In this document: one piece after another, positions 5,107 to 6,340 of the stretch
How the letters are laid out: each line of letters begins with the position of its first letter
Position numbering within the stretch: the stretch's first letter is position 1
Notes under the pieces: generated by a model
What the model was told of the DNA's origin: nothing
Seen by the model: the letters and a program-made list of their open reading frames with translations, nothing else
Databases searched by the model: none
Assembly: GCA_030833305.1 (NCBI GenBank)
Contig: JAURHL010000117.1
Coordinates: 1 to 6,340, forward strand
Length of the DNA stretch: 6,340 bases
Source of the DNA: Acidimicrobiales bacterium
Lineage (GTDB): Bacteria; Actinomycetota; Acidimicrobiia; Acidimicrobiales; Ilumatobacteraceae
Reading direction: 5' to 3'
Program-made: the position numbers and the translations under genes

Positions 5107-6222
5107 GTGCCCCGTCTCGTCGCCCTCGACATGCCGACGAACGACGCGTACGTCGCCATGGTTCGTCGCATCTGGGACGAGGGGAACGCCGTTCTGCCCG
5201 TCGACTCACGGCTGCCCGAGCCGGCCAAGAAACGGTTGCTCGACGCGCTTCGTCCGCACGAGGTCCGAACCGATGCCGGGAGCCAACGTCGACCCGACGC
5301 GATCGACACCGAGGTCGGTGACGCCCTCGTCATCGCCACCAGCGGTTCGACGGGCGACCCCAAAGGCGTCGTCCACACCATGACCGGGCTCATGGCTTCG
5401 GCTCGCGCCACGTCGGCCGCGGTTGGGGTGACGCGTGACGATCGCTGGTTGGCCTGCCTGCCGGTCGCGCACATCGGTGGCTTCTCCGTGATCAGTCGTG
5501 CGGTGCTCACCGACACCTCCCTCGAGGTGCACGACGGCTTCGATGCCGATCGCGTGAACGCCAGCACCTGCTCCCTGACGTCGCTCGTCCCCACGGCCCT
5601 CACGCGCGTGGACGCTCGTCGCTTCCGTCGGATCCTGCTCGGGGGTTCGCGCCCACCGCACGATCGACCGGAGAACTGCGTCGCCACTTACGGAATGACC
5701 GAGACCGGTTCCGGCGTGGTGTACGACGGTTTCGCCATTCCCGGTGTCGAATTGCGCATCATCGATGGCGAGGTCGCCGTTCGTGGTCCGATGCTGATGC
5801 GCGCCTATCGCGACGGTTCGACGTCGATCGACGTCGACGGATGGCTGCACACCGGTGACGCCGGACGTCTCGACGAGGACGGGCGGTTGCACGTGGACGG
5901 TCGCATCGGTGACGTCATCGTCAGCGGTGGCGAGAAGATCTGGCCCGAGAGCGTCGAACGGGCCATCGGCGATCACGCGACCGACTTCGCGGTCGTCAAG
6001 TTGCCGGACCCCGAATGGGGGGAACGCGTTCTGCTGGTGCACACCGGCGACGCCCCGAGCCTCGGAGCGATCCGGGATCTCGTGAAGGTGTCGCTGCCCG
6101 CCTATTGCGCTCCCACCGCCATGGTGCGCGTGGAGTCCATCCCCCGCACCGCCTCGGGAAAGGTGCGACGCGCCGAACTGGCCGCCCTCGTTCGCGACCT
6201 ACGACCGGACCAACGGCACTAG
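5107..6222 (+). CDS. menE: o-Succinylbenzoate--CoA ligase (MenE-like, ANL superfamily)
   Basis: The enzyme adenylates o-succinylbenzoate and transfers it to CoA, providing the substrate of MenB. The 371-residue length is below E. coli MenE (451) but close to short actinobacterial forms. ANL motifs occur in order: ATSGSTGDPKGVVH (77-90, ATP phosphate loop), LPVAHIGGF (118-126), LLGGSRPP (177-184), YGMTETGSG (195-203), GWLHTGD ending in Asp251, GRIGDVIVSGGEKIWP (265-280), and PRTASGKVRR with the adenylation Lys at 352. The N-terminal domain is shortened before the phosphate loop, about 75 residues against well over 100 in long acyl-CoA synthetases. GTG 5107 follows TAGAGT by 6 nt. The gene is divergent from menA. 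Another short carboxylate-CoA ligase is possible on sequence alone; menA, menH and menD alongside make MenE the best call. Confidence 0.9.
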   Translation: MPRLVALDMPTNDAYVAMVRRIWDEGNAVLPVDSRLPEPAKKRLLDALRPHEVRTDAGSQRRPDAIDTEVGDALVIATSGSTGDPKGVVHTMTGLMASARATSAAVGVTRDDRWLACLPVAHIGGFSVISRAVLTDTSLEVHDGFDADRVNASTCSLTSLVPTALTRVDARRFRRILLGGSRPPHDRPENCVATYGMTETGSGVVYDGFAIPGVELRIIDGEVAVRGPMLMRAYRDGSTSIDVDGWLHTGDAGRLDEDGRLHVDGRIGDVIVSGGEKIWPESVERAIGDHATDFAVVKLPDPEWGERVLLVHTGDAPSLGAIRDLVKVSLPAYCAPTAMVRVESIPRTASGKVRRAELAALVRDLRPDQRH

Positions 6223-6225
6223 CGT
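6220..6225 (+). promoter_or_regulatory. Putative -10 box for a leaderless SDR gene, overlapping the menE stop
   Basis: TAGCGT is followed by TCGCCC (6 nt) and ATG 6232, with no Shine-Dalgarno. Its first three bases are the menE stop codon. The hexamer is identical to the boxes before menA and the menD-like gene. Confidence 0.45.
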
Positions 6226-6231
6226 TCGCCC

Positions 6232-6340
6232 ATGACCACCGAGCGTCTCGCGCACAAGACAACCTTCGTCACCGGGGCGGCCTCCGGCATCGGCGCCGCC
6301 ATCTGTCGGCGTTTCCTGGACGACGGAGCGCGGGTGATCG
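6232..6340 (+). CDS. Short-chain dehydrogenase/reductase (SDR), N-terminal part; cut by window edge
   Basis: The first 36 residues are visible. FVTGAASGIGAAICRRFLDDGARVI (12-36) is the first beta-alpha-beta unit of a classical SDR, with the NAD(P)-binding TGxxxGxG motif at 14-21 (TGAASGIG). The residue that sets NAD or NADP preference and the YxxxK active site lie beyond the window, so neither cofactor nor substrate can be given. ATG 6232 is 9 nt after the menE stop and 6 nt after TAGCGT. It may be read through from menE as well as from its own start. There is no evidence tying it to menaquinone synthesis. Confidence 0.88.
   Translation, partial: MTTERLAHKTTFVTGAASGIGAAICRRFLDDGARVI

Noticed and set aside
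5206..6042. 278-codon minus-strand frame opposite menE
   Set aside because: It is a shadow of menE, rich in His, Gly and Val, without motifs.

Overview
The window is a compact, GC-rich stretch of bacterial chromosome in which two cofactor pathways meet: riboflavin synthesis on the left and menaquinone synthesis in the middle and right. High GC, frequent GTG starts, short gaps, several apparently leaderless starts (a TAGNNT box 6-7 nt before the start codon, no Shine-Dalgarno) and actinobacterial-type MenE and MenD suggest an actinobacterium, perhaps of the Acidimicrobiia. That placement is inference; no rRNA or other marker is present.

Layout. Positions 1-1522 (minus strand) hold a riboflavin unit, read from right to left: a possible promoter box overlapping the menD stop, a well-conserved FMN riboswitch (1370-1495), ribD (219-1259), then the start of ribB/ribBA (222 to the window edge), joined to ribD by an ATGA overlap. 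Positions 1520-2635 (minus) carry a menD-like gene that lacks its C-terminal thiamine-diphosphate-binding domain. Its last ~45 codons look instead like the C-terminus of a group II PLP-dependent amino acid decarboxylase. Divergent from it (plus) are a FrnE/DsbA-family thiol oxidoreductase (2692-3366) and menH (3372-4148). Convergent to menH is menA (4173-5036, minus). Divergent from menA is menE (5107-6222, plus), followed by the start of a short-chain dehydrogenase/reductase (6232 to the window edge).

How they work together. MenD makes SEPHCHC from isochorismate and 2-oxoglutarate, MenH eliminates pyruvate to give SHCHC, MenE activates o-succinylbenzoate to its CoA ester, and MenA prenylates DHNA in the membrane. 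MenF, MenC, MenB and the final methyltransferase are not in the window. The riboflavin unit is presumably repressed by FMN through the riboswitch.

The most notable observation is the MenD/PLP-decarboxylase chimera, which is either a real deletion fusion or an assembly join. Second is the regular series of TAGNNT boxes just upstream of uncoupled starts, in two cases overlapping the TAG stop codon of the preceding gene. I see no mobile element, CRISPR array, tRNA or rRNA. No stretch longer than 300 bases lacks an annotated feature.
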